From Treponema sp. (lineage in GTDB: Bacteria; Spirochaetota; Spirochaetia; Treponematales; Breznakiellaceae), in the NCBI GenBank assembly GCA_009777535.1, contig WRLP01000004.1:1-64000 (forward strand): DNA of 64,000 nucleotides, read 5' to 3'. Below are positions 19,859-28,410 of this stretch, piece after piece. Position 1 is the first letter of the stretch; each line of letters opens with the position of its first letter. Both the position numbers and the translations under genes were made by a program. Under the pieces are notes generated by a model. That model was not told the origin of the DNA and did no database searches. It was given only the letters and a program-made list of their open reading frames with translations.

Positions 19859-22800
19859 ATGAAAAAAGTGGTTTTTGCCATTCTTGTTGTTTTTACGCTT
19901 ATAGTAGCAGGGTGCCCTGATGCGGCAGGGAGCGGCGGCGGGGGCGGCATCAGCCTTACAGGGATTACTGTAAGCTCCTTTCCTGGCAAGCTCGTCTACT
20001 ACCGCGGCGAGCCGCTTGATATAAGGGGGCTTGCGGTAAGGGCTTCCTACAGCAACGGTTCTGAAGAGGATGTGCCGTTTGAGGAGCTTCAACTATCGGG
20101 ATTTGAATCATCTTCAGCAGGGAACAAGACCATCACCGTGGAATATAAGGGCAAAAGCGCCTCCTTCCCGGTAACGGTCAGCGAAATAACATTAACAGGA
20201 ATTGTGATAACCTCCCCGCCCGACAAGACAAGCTACCATGCAGGTGAATCCCTTGACCTTGGCGGGCTTGTGGTTACAGCCACATACAGCAACGGCTCCA
20301 CGGCGAATGTGGAGCATGAGTTTCTGGAAGTATCGGGCTTTAATTCGGCCTCTCCCGGGAACTATACGGTTGTTATACGCTATGGGGAAAGAAGGGCCGA
20401 TTTCAGGATCAGCGTAAACGGCGTAACTCTGGAAGGAATAACAATCACCGCAAACCCTGTTAAAACTAACTATTACAGGGGCGAAGAACTTGATATAACC
20501 GGCCTTGTTGTAATAGCTTCGTATAGCAACAATTCCACATTGATTATCGGGCACAGCGCATTGAATTTTACCGGCTTCGATTCGGGCGCACCGGGAAACA
20601 AGACGGTTACCGTGAACTTCGGCGGCAAGACAGCCGGTTTTACCGTAGAGGTAGAAGATGCCGCTCTGACCGGTATCAATATAACCTCCCCTCCGGTTAA
20701 AACCAGTTACAACAGGGGCGATGAGTTTGATCCGGCCGGCCTTGAAGTGCAGGCTTCCTACAGCGACGGCACGGCTGTTATTTTACATGTCGGTTCCCTT
20801 CTCTTTTTGGGATTCGATACAATAACAGAGGGAAATAAGACGGTTACAGTCCTTTACAGCAGTAAAAGCGATTCGTTTACCATCAATGTAGATGAGCATC
20901 TGCTGACAGGCATAGCGATTACTTCCCCGCCGTCGAAGACGGATTACCACAGAAATGAGCCGCTTGACCTTGGCGGCCTTGTTGTTACGGCAACTTACAG
21001 CGACGGCACAAGCGCGGCAATCGGACACAGCGCCCTGCGAATTTCGGGCTTTGATTCAAGCTCGCCCGGCAACAAAACGGTAACCGTGGCTTACGGCGGA
21101 AAGACGGCAACATTCAATGTAAGCGTAGACGGTGTAACCCTTACCGGAATAATGATTATGAACACTCCACATAAAATGGAGTATTACATAGGCGAAGCCA
21201 TCAATCTGGTTGGCCTTGTTGTAACGGCCAGATACAGCAACGGCTCCAGCGGGAATATAGACCACAACGCGCTTGTAATAACAGGCTTTGATTCCTTTAC
21301 ATCAGGGCTTAAGACCATAACGGTGAGTTACGGCGACATGAGCGACGTCTTTTCAGTCGTTGTAATAGCGGTTAATCTAAGCGGCCTGGAGGTAAAGACC
21401 GGCCCCGATAACCTGGTTTACACTTCCGGCGAAGAGCTTGACCTTGGCGGCCTTGTCGTAACGCTGAAATACAATAACGGCACTACAAGAGAAGTAGAGT
21501 TCGATGACTTTGAACAGAACAATATAACAACAGAGCCGCAGCACGGCGTAACCCTGATGCACGCAGAGCATGACAATACACCAGTAACAGCAAGCTGCGG
21601 CACTTTCCATGCACAGACCGATGAACTGGAGGTGGGCAAGGCTGATCCAGAAATAACCGAGTGGCCTGCAGCCGCCGCCATCACCTACGGGCAGTCGCTT
21701 TCCGAGTCGACACTAACCGGCGGCTCAGGCAGCGTGCCCGGAACATTCGCATGGACGGACGGCACGATTGTACCCGCGATAACGAACAGCGGGTATGAGG
21801 TAACCTTTACACCTGACGATGCCGCTAACTACAGTGCTGTTACTAACACTGTAGCGGTAACGGTGAATACAACCGACCCAACAATAACATGGCCCGTCGC
21901 CACTCCCATAACCTACGGGCAGCTGCTTTCTGAATCGGCATTAACCGGCGGTGCAAGTGATGTAGATGGCACCTTTACATGGACGGACGGAACGACTGTG
22001 CCCACGGTGGCAAACAGCGGATATGAGGTAACCTTTACTCCTAACGATACAGTCAACTACAACACAAGAACGAATACTGTGGCGGTAACGGTATACAAGC
22101 GCGATCTTTCCAATGTAACGATAACAGTGCACGGCACGTTTACATACACTGGCAGCGAGCATACTCCAACGCCGACGGTAACCGACAGCGTCATAATCAG
22201 TGAGTCCGATTATCGCATTTTAAACTACAGCAATAATATCAACGCGGGAACGGCAACCGTAGCTATTATTGGAGTAGCAGGAACAGGGAGCAACTACACA
22301 GGAACACAGAGCGGGACTTTTACGATTGACAAGGCCGACCCGACAGTAACAGCCTGGCCTTTCGCCTCTCCCATAACCTACGGCGAGGCCCTTTCCGGCT
22401 CGGCATTAAACGACGATGCAAGCAGCGTGCCAGGCTCCTTCGCATGGACAGACGGCACTATTGTACCAACGGTAACAAACAGCGGGTACAGCGTAACCTT
22501 TACGCCTGATGATCCCAATTACAATACATTGACACAGATTATTGAAATTTATGTATTCAAGGCCAAACCGAATGTAAATGATTGGCCGGTTGCCGCTGCC
22601 ATTACATACGGGCAGCCGCTTTCAGCTTCAGTATTGACCGGCGGTACAAGTGACAATGACGGTCATTTTGAATGGTCAAGCGGATGGATTATTCCCACAG
22701 TTAATAACAGCGGCTATGAGGTAATGTTTGTACCGGATGATGCCGCTAACTACAATGCTGTGACGGAAGATGTGGCGGTAACGGTGAATCCAAAAATGAT

Positions 22801-24115
22801 AACTCTAAGCATTACAGACCCAAGCAGAACAACATTCACCCCGCTGCCGGGTGAAACATCGGCGACAGTTACAGTTAATATTACTGGCTTGCTCGGAACG
22901 GATACAGCGAGCATATTATGCAACGGCTTCACGCTAACCGGTACTACGCTTGTATATGATGGTGTATATGCTTTCCCAAACCCATACGACAATACTCTTT
23001 ATTTTACAGCAAGTGCAGGTATTAACTACACAACTGCAACAGCATCATTAACAAATATTACGATCTACGATGGGCGGGCAGACGGCATCATTCCCATCAC
23101 ACAGGACAATATTAAAGATTTTAACTCCTACGCCAATACATCAAATGGACTTTCACGTCATTATAAATTAATGGGGAATGTTACTTTGCCCCATCCTGCG
23201 CCGGGTGGGAGCAATTGGACGGCAATCGGCAGAGGAGCGGGTATCTTCACTGGCAGCTTTGACGGACAGGGGCATACAATATCGAACCTTACGATCAACA
23301 GTACAGAAAGTTATCAGGGAATGTTTGGATATATTAGAAACGGCAGGGTAGAAAACATCGGCATCGTCGGCGGCTCGGTCAACGGCAATTCCTGGGTCGG
23401 CGGCGTGGCGGGTGTGATCTCCTTCAGCACGACGGTACAGAACTGTTACTATACAGGCAGTGTCACTGGCGAAACAAGAGTCGGCGGCGTGGTAGGGAAT
23501 ATCGGGACCGGCACAGTACAAAACTGCTATTCTACAGGCAGTATCAACGGCAATTATTATGTCGGCGGTGTGGTGGGGTGGAACGATCTCGGCACCGTAC
23601 AGAACTGTTACTCTACAAGCAGTGTCACCGGCGACGAAAGAGTCGGTGGCGTGGTGGGATGGAATGGTTATAATAACTCCGGCGGCAAGGTACAGAATTG
23701 CTACTCTACAGGCAGTGTTACCGCCAATGATTATGTCGGCGGCGCGGTGGGGGAAATTCTGAATGGCACGATACAGGACTGTGTTGCGCTTAATTCAAGT
23801 ATTACGGCAACCAGTAACACTACCTACATCGGTCGTGTTTTTGGATATTCGAGGGGTACGGCATTTATTTATGTGAATTATGCGCGGGGTATGGCGGTGA
23901 ATGGCAGCGGGTACACGCCTAACATGGGGCTTTCCCAAAAAGACGGATATACCATCAACGCGCTTCAGTGGCACAGTGCAAGCTGGTGGACAAGTGCGAC
24001 TAACTGGTACAACTCCGCATGGGATACAAGTATCTGGTTTATAGAAGACGGCAGGCTGCCGCTGCTGCTGTACATGCCGGGCGGACTGGAAGCGCAGAAC
24101 CCGATGATTCAGTAG
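19859..24115 (+). CDS. Large surface lipoprotein with tandem bacterial Ig-like (Big_3/4-like) repeats, MBG-like repeats and GLUG repeats
   Basis: Lipobox VAGC; about seven copies of 'LTGIxITSPPxKTxYxxGExLDLGGLVVTATYSNGS...'; several 'WPxAxxITYGQxLSxSxLTGG...GTFxWTDGT'; GLUG C-terminus. Confidence 0.9.
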   Translation: MKKVVFAILVVFTLIVAGCPDAAGSGGGGGISLTGITVSSFPGKLVYYRGEPLDIRGLAVRASYSNGSEEDVPFEELQLSGFESSSAGNKTITVEYKGKSASFPVTVSEITLTGIVITSPPDKTSYHAGESLDLGGLVVTATYSNGSTANVEHEFLEVSGFNSASPGNYTVVIRYGERRADFRISVNGVTLEGITITANPVKTNYYRGEELDITGLVVIASYSNNSTLIIGHSALNFTGFDSGAPGNKTVTVNFGGKTAGFTVEVEDAALTGINITSPPVKTSYNRGDEFDPAGLEVQASYSDGTAVILHVGSLLFLGFDTITEGNKTVTVLYSSKSDSFTINVDEHLLTGIAITSPPSKTDYHRNEPLDLGGLVVTATYSDGTSAAIGHSALRISGFDSSSPGNKTVTVAYGGKTATFNVSVDGVTLTGIMIMNTPHKMEYYIGEAINLVGLVVTARYSNGSSGNIDHNALVITGFDSFTSGLKTITVSYGDMSDVFSVVVIAVNLSGLEVKTGPDNLVYTSGEELDLGGLVVTLKYNNGTTREVEFDDFEQNNITTEPQHGVTLMHAEHDNTPVTASCGTFHAQTDELEVGKADPEITEWPAAAAITYGQSLSESTLTGGSGSVPGTFAWTDGTIVPAITNSGYEVTFTPDDAANYSAVTNTVAVTVNTTDPTITWPVATPITYGQLLSESALTGGASDVDGTFTWTDGTTVPTVANSGYEVTFTPNDTVNYNTRTNTVAVTVYKRDLSNVTITVHGTFTYTGSEHTPTPTVTDSVIISESDYRILNYSNNINAGTATVAIIGVAGTGSNYTGTQSGTFTIDKADPTVTAWPFASPITYGEALSGSALNDDASSVPGSFAWTDGTIVPTVTNSGYSVTFTPDDPNYNTLTQIIEIYVFKAKPNVNDWPVAAAITYGQPLSASVLTGGTSDNDGHFEWSSGWIIPTVNNSGYEVMFVPDDAANYNAVTEDVAVTVNPKMITLSITDPSRTTFTPLPGETSATVTVNITGLLGTDTASILCNGFTLTGTTLVYDGVYAFPNPYDNTLYFTASAGINYTTATASLTNITIYDGRADGIIPITQDNIKDFNSYANTSNGLSRHYKLMGNVTLPHPAPGGSNWTAIGRGAGIFTGSFDGQGHTISNLTINSTESYQGMFGYIRNGRVENIGIVGGSVNGNSWVGGVAGVISFSTTVQNCYYTGSVTGETRVGGVVGNIGTGTVQNCYSTGSINGNYYVGGVVGWNDLGTVQNCYSTSSVTGDERVGGVVGWNGYNNSGGKVQNCYSTGSVTANDYVGGAVGEILNGTIQDCVALNSSITATSNTTYIGRVFGYSRGTAFIYVNYARGMAVNGSGYTPNMGLSQKDGYTINALQWHSASWWTSATNWYNSAWDTSIWFIEDGRLPLLLYMPGGLEAQNPMIQ

Positions 24116-24130
24116 AGAGAAAAAGTAAGT

Positions 24131-24157
24131 CCAAAAAACGGCTTTGCCGTTTTTTGG
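24131..24157 (+). terminator. Perfect hairpin after the 1418-aa lipoprotein gene
   Basis: CCAAAAAACGGC-TTT-GCCGTTTTTTGG. Confidence 0.8.
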
Positions 24158-24177
24158 AGGTAGAAGGTAAAAAGTAA

Positions 24178-24247
24178 GCGAGAAAGAGGCGAAAAGTTTG
24201 AAGGCAGCGGGGTGAGAAAAGGTAGAAGAGCGGGAAGGCGTTAGGTG
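24178..24247 (+). repeat. 70-bp junction block, copy A, ending GCGTTAGGTG
   Basis: 68/70 identical by eye to 25203-25272. Confidence 0.9.
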
Positions 24248-24304
24248 AAGATATTTTGTCTTAGCTCTGTTACTTTTTCAATTTTCTCGTAAGATTAGGA
24301 GAAT

Positions 24305-24577
24305 TTACCTTAAAGTGATAGAAATACGTTTTCCCAATACAGCAGCAAAACGCTCCAGTGTACCTATAGAGGTGTTATACGAAGGATTTAGTATGTTATC
24401 CACCGCAACACGAGATGTTTGTAGCTTCTTGGCTACCATGCTTTTGCTAAGGTTTTGTGTTTCCATTTCAGCTTTTAATTTATAAGCAATTAGTTTTTTA
24501 GCAGCTAATTCTTTTGCCTCATCATAAAGCTCCTGTTCAATCATAAAATCTTCGAACTTCTGTCCTTTCCCTCTCAT
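24305..24577 (-). CDS. XRE/HTH-type antitoxin (HigA-like)
   Basis: KAEMETQNLSKSMVAKKLQTSRVAVDNILNP HTH; adjacent RelE/HigB-like gene. Confidence 0.7.
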   Translation of the reverse strand: MRGKGQKFEDFMIEQELYDEAKELAAKKLIAYKLKAEMETQNLSKSMVAKKLQTSRVAVDNILNPSYNTSIGTLERFAAVLGKRISITLR

Positions 24578-24581
24578 CTGT

Positions 24582-24926
24582 TTAACTCCTAAATTGGCTT
24601 AATCGTTCCCGTACCGTTTTTAATTCCGTTTTGGGAATTTTATTACTTTTTTTTATAAAACCATGTAGTAAAATCATTGTTTCAATGTGTATTGTAAAAA
24701 AAATACAGCAAATACCATCAGTTACTATACTTCTAACTTCCCATAAATCCTTATCTACTTTTTCTACAAGTGGATAACCCAAGGGAAAACCCTCTTGCAC
24801 TGTAAAAATATCAGCCCCAATAATCTTTCGATCTTCCCGTTGTTGTTTTAACAAAAAATCACGCACTGGTTGATTTTTTTGTTTAGTTTCAAAGAAGACG
24901 CAGTTTAGCGGATCCTTTCGCTTCAT
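24582..24926 (-). CDS. RelE/HigB (Gp49-like) toxin
   Basis: PVRDFLLKQQREDRKIIGADI...PLVEKVDKDLWEVRSIV..ICCIFFTIHIETMILLHGFIKKSNKIPKTEL pattern. Confidence 0.75.
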   Translation of the reverse strand: MKRKDPLNCVFFETKQKNQPVRDFLLKQQREDRKIIGADIFTVQEGFPLGYPLVEKVDKDLWEVRSIVTDGICCIFFTIHIETMILLHGFIKKSNKIPKTELKTVRERLSQFRS

Positions 24927-25000
24927 ATTATTATCGTACATTATAGTGTGCATGTTGTCAAGTGGATTCTTTTACTTTTTACCTTTTATCTTTTACCTTC

Positions 25001-25144
25001 TCTAGCGCGTCATCGGGCTCCTACCGTGTGTTGCGCGGCGGTGGCTGGGGCTACGTCGCGCAGGACGCCCGTTCAGCGTATCGGAACAGCTACAATCCGT
25101 ACTACCGGAGCTACTACCTTGGTTTCCGCCTTGTCCGACCATAA
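25001..25144 (+). pseudogene. 5'-truncated FGE-sulfatase/C-type-lectin-like gene end, DGR variable-region-like
   Basis: SGSYRVLRGGGWGYVAQDARSAYRNSYNPYYRSYYLGFRLVRP*; no coding sequence upstream, only pyrimidine-rich repeat. Confidence 0.75.
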
Positions 25145-25175
25145 TTCCAAAAATCCGCTATGCGGATTTTTGGAA
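25145..25175 (+). terminator. Perfect 14-bp hairpin immediately after the FGE stop codon
   Basis: TTCCAAAAATCCGC-TAT-GCGGATTTTTGGAA. Confidence 0.8.
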
Positions 25176-25202
25176 AGGGAAAAGTTAGAAAGTAAAAAGT
25201 TA

Positions 25203-25272
25203 GCGAGAAAGAGGCGAAAAGTTTGAAGGCAGCGGGGTGAGAAAAGGTAGAAGAGCGGGAGGACGTTAGGTG
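25203..25272 (+). repeat. 70-bp junction block, copy B, ending ACGTTAGGTG
   Basis: Direct repeat of 24178-24247 with two mismatches. Confidence 0.9.
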
Positions 25273-25297
25273 TATATAGATAGTATTAGGAAGCTTT

Positions 25298-25507
25298 TTA
25301 TAAATCATCCGGTTTTAACCCGGTATGCTTGGCTACTCTTGCTACCATTTTCGACCCCACTTCCTCGCTGTCATGAAACGCAAAGACATAATCTGGATAA
25401 CCAGACCTTTCCAGTGTTTTATGCGAACTGGATTGCCTTTTTATTGACCACCCGATTCGCAGTAGTGCAGCTAAAAGTCGTTTGGCGTTAATTGACGGCC
25501 ATCGCAT
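25298..25507 (-). CDS. hicA: HicA-like toxin
   Basis: MRWPSINAKRLLAALLRIGWSIKRQSSSHKTLERSGYPDYVFAFHDSEEVGSKMVARVAKHTGLKPDDL. Confidence 0.85.
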   Translation of the reverse strand: MRWPSINAKRLLAALLRIGWSIKRQSSSHKTLERSGYPDYVFAFHDSEEVGSKMVARVAKHTGLKPDDL

Positions 25508-25712
25508 AACGATCCACAAATGCTATCGAGTTGATACCAGGAATTGCCACTTCGTTTTCCATACGATCCGCTAAAACACGCAATGCCAATGCTCGTGCAC
25601 GAGCACCTGCCTGCAACGGGGTTACTCCGTAGGCAAGTACGCCCGGAATTTCCGGTATTTCTGCTATCCAACGCCCATCTGTTTCTTGTTCAAATTCCAC
25701 ATCAAAATTCAT
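25488..25712 (-). CDS. hicB: HicB-like antitoxin
   Basis: MNFDVEFEQETDGRWIAEIPEIPGVLAYGVTPLQAGARARALALRVLADRME; overlaps HicA. Confidence 0.85.
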   Translation of the reverse strand: MNFDVEFEQETDGRWIAEIPEIPGVLAYGVTPLQAGARARALALRVLADRMENEVAIPGINSIAFVDRYAMAVN

Positions 25713-25853
25713 AAATACTCCTGTCGTCTTAACAATTATAATATTTTTATGGTACATTTTTCAACTGGTACCAGACACCTGTGAACATGTCGTCTTGGCT
25801 CTGTCATTTTTTAATTTTCTAACTTTTACCTTACCAATATTCGACATGCTTTT

Positions 25854-26095
25854 ATGGAAAAAATGACAGAAGAAGAAGCTCGGTACTGGAGTGATTATTT
25901 TATGGAAAATCCCCCGAAGACAGATCCTACAAAACTTGGTGTTTTTGCCCGGCGCAAGGCAAACCGTTTTTTTTTGGAATGGATAATCTAACTGTTAACT
26001 ATCTTTTAACCAAATCCATAGAAACCCATAAATCACCTGAAGAAATTATTGGCGACCTCGTTCGTAAAGAAATAGCGATAACGGCTGGTGCATAA
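25854..26095 (+). pseudogene. Frameshifted antitoxin gene, paralogue of 16000-16233
   Basis: MTEEEARYWSDYF...VFARRKANRF then, after a T9 run, MDNLTVNYLLTKSIETHKSPEEIIGDLVRKEI in another frame. Confidence 0.75.
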
Positions 26096-26221
26096 TGAAT
26101 GCTTATCCTAATTTCATTTATTCTTCCTTTGCGATCTTGGCGTTCTTTGCGTCTTAGCGTGAGGATTTTTCGGAATGATTTCACACAGTAAACGCGAAAG
26201 TATCAGGCGCTGATTACCTGC

Positions 26222-26494
26222 CTAGTTTTTCCTGGCGGCAAAGTTTTCAACGGCAATCCAGTCATACACCGGATGGCCTGAAAGGTGTGCAGTACCGATA
26301 AGGGTATAGTTCTCCCTTAACATATTCCCAAGATGTCCGGGGGAAAGCACCCATGCAAATACCATGGATACGCCGGTATTGCGGTTTGTCCCTGCTGCTA
26401 TATTTTCACCGAGGGTGCCGGAATAACTGCCATGGCGCCGTATTCGTGAAGCAGAAGTTGAGCCGTCACTGCCCAATATATCATTTAATGGCAA
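26222..26494 (-). pseudogene. CAP/SCP-domain protein, apparently N-terminally truncated
   Basis: SRIRRHGSYSGTLGENIAAGTNRNTGVSMVFAWVLSPGHLGNMLRENYTLIG; lacks the usual N-terminal part and signal peptide. Confidence 0.6.
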
Positions 26495-26562
26495 TAAATA
26501 TACTTAATATAACTCTTACCAGCCCTTGTTTTCGCCCCAATTTTATGCTATACTGACCTGCC

Positions 26563-28410
26563 ATGAAAGCCAAAGAAAATCAGCAAGAAAAAGGTTCCGG
26601 GTTGGCTCAAAAAAGGTATTCCATCAGCGCCAAGCTTATAACAATTACCACCATCATCGTACTTTTATCACTGGGTTCAATTACCGCCCTTGTTTCCTGG
26701 CTTGTCCGCCAGGATCTGCGGATTGCTGCAGAAGAGAATAATTTTGAAGTTAACCGGCGTTCCGCCATGATTGCCGATTATACCTTTGAAACAATACGTT
26801 CCAATTCCATTTTATTGATACAAGCCGTTAATTCACTGGGAGCGCAAAGCGATGCCGCAAGACAAACTGTCGATTTTTTCTTTGAGCAAAACCAGCTGGC
26901 GGCGGCCGTTGCTTTTGCCCCTGCGGGAAGGGAAATGGTTCTTTTTATCAACAGGCAATATTTTGCCTCCTGGGGAATGGATCCCGCGCTTGCAAATAAT
27001 TATTTCGAGAACCAAAGGGGTACCCTAAGACGGGCAGCCATGGGGGAAACAGTTCTGCTGAATGCGGCGCCGTTTTTTAATGCTTCCCTTTTGGGAATGT
27101 TTTTTAATTGGCAGAACAGCGGTGGGGGAATCCTTTTTTCACCTGAGAACCTGACAGATTCTTTTGGGTTTGGCGCAAATCAGTCATACCTTATAAATGA
27201 TACAGGCGATATTCTTGTCCACGCTGATGATACCATGCTGAAAAACGCGGTGAACGTATCCGAAAATAATTTTACAAGGTTTGTGTGGGATAATCCGGCG
27301 AAAAATTTACAGACCCTTTACACCGATGAAGAAGGTCTGCGTTATTTTGGAGCCTTTACAAAGCTGAACACAGGCGGGTGCACGGTAATTACAAGCATCG
27401 AATTCAACAGGGTTTTCGATCAGGTAACCGCGACAACCCGGCGCAATATCTACCTGACGGCCGGAGTCCTTTCTTTATCAATATTGATAATCTGGTTTTT
27501 TTCCAAAAGCATCTCCAACCCAATCAAGGCGCTGGCGGGAGCCGCACGTACCATCGAGGGCGGAAATTTTGACATAACGCTGAAATCCCGCGGGCGCGAT
27601 GAAATCGGCATTTTAACCGAAAGTTTCCAGCGTATGTGCAAGGCCCTGAGTATCTTTGGAAGGTTCACTAACCGTGACATAGCGGTACGCGCAATGCGCG
27701 GTGAAATAAAACCGGGAGGGCTGACAAAGCACGCCACGATCTTTTTTTCTGACATAAGGGGTTTTACCATTAAATCGGAAAACTTCACAAAGGAATTCGG
27801 GGAAGAAGCTTCTGACCGCATTGTCTACTGGTTAAACGACTACCTTACACAAATGATCGAATGTATCGAAAAGACAGGCGGCGTTGTAGACAAATTTATA
27901 GGCGATGCGGTAATGGCGCACTGGGGTACAGCATATACAGCAGGAAGCCCCGCAAAGGATGCCTGCAACTGCGTGACGGCTGCGCTGATGATGAGAAAAG
28001 CTCTTTTTAACATGAACAAAAACCGTAAGCTGGAGGATCACAGCAACCCGCCAATTCGCATCGGATGCGGCGTTAACACCGGAATTGTTACTGCCGGTCA
28101 GATCGGCTCCAATCTGCGCATGGAGTATACAGTAATCGGCGATCCTGTTAATCTCGCATCCAGGACTGAATCCCTTACCAAAACACTGGGCACAGATATC
28201 CTTATAACAGAAGATACCTGGAAGCTTGTAAAAGATTCTTTTATAACCGAAGAATTGCCGCAGGTAAAAATAAGGGGAAGGGAAAAACCGGTAAAAATAT
28301 TCGCAGTAATAAATGTAATAAAAACTGATAAGGGGCCCAAGACACTGGCGGACGTTCGTAAACTCCTTGGTATTGAGGCTCCGGAAACCAAAAGGATCAA
28401 AAATGAATGA
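26563..28410 (+). CDS. Membrane class III adenylate/guanylate cyclase with extracellular sensor and HAMP
   Basis: HAMP (SNPIKALAGAARTIEGGNFDITLKSRGRDEIG); cyclase core TIFFSDIRGFT, DKFIGDAVMAHWG, RIGCGVNTG. Confidence 0.92.
   Translation: MKAKENQQEKGSGLAQKRYSISAKLITITTIIVLLSLGSITALVSWLVRQDLRIAAEENNFEVNRRSAMIADYTFETIRSNSILLIQAVNSLGAQSDAARQTVDFFFEQNQLAAAVAFAPAGREMVLFINRQYFASWGMDPALANNYFENQRGTLRRAAMGETVLLNAAPFFNASLLGMFFNWQNSGGGILFSPENLTDSFGFGANQSYLINDTGDILVHADDTMLKNAVNVSENNFTRFVWDNPAKNLQTLYTDEEGLRYFGAFTKLNTGGCTVITSIEFNRVFDQVTATTRRNIYLTAGVLSLSILIIWFFSKSISNPIKALAGAARTIEGGNFDITLKSRGRDEIGILTESFQRMCKALSIFGRFTNRDIAVRAMRGEIKPGGLTKHATIFFSDIRGFTIKSENFTKEFGEEASDRIVYWLNDYLTQMIECIEKTGGVVDKFIGDAVMAHWGTAYTAGSPAKDACNCVTAALMMRKALFNMNKNRKLEDHSNPPIRIGCGVNTGIVTAGQIGSNLRMEYTVIGDPVNLASRTESLTKTLGTDILITEDTWKLVKDSFITEELPQVKIRGREKPVKIFAVINVIKTDKGPKTLADVRKLLGIEAPETKRIKNE

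Noticed and set aside
24962-25175. Complete diversity-generating retroelement
   Set aside because: No reverse transcriptase, Avd-like gene or template repeat found in the ORF list; only a VR-like fragment.
24100-25900. Classical integron with integrase
   Set aside because: No intI-like ORF in the window and no convincing RYYYAAC partner sites; kept only as a hypothesis for the GTTAGGT junctions.
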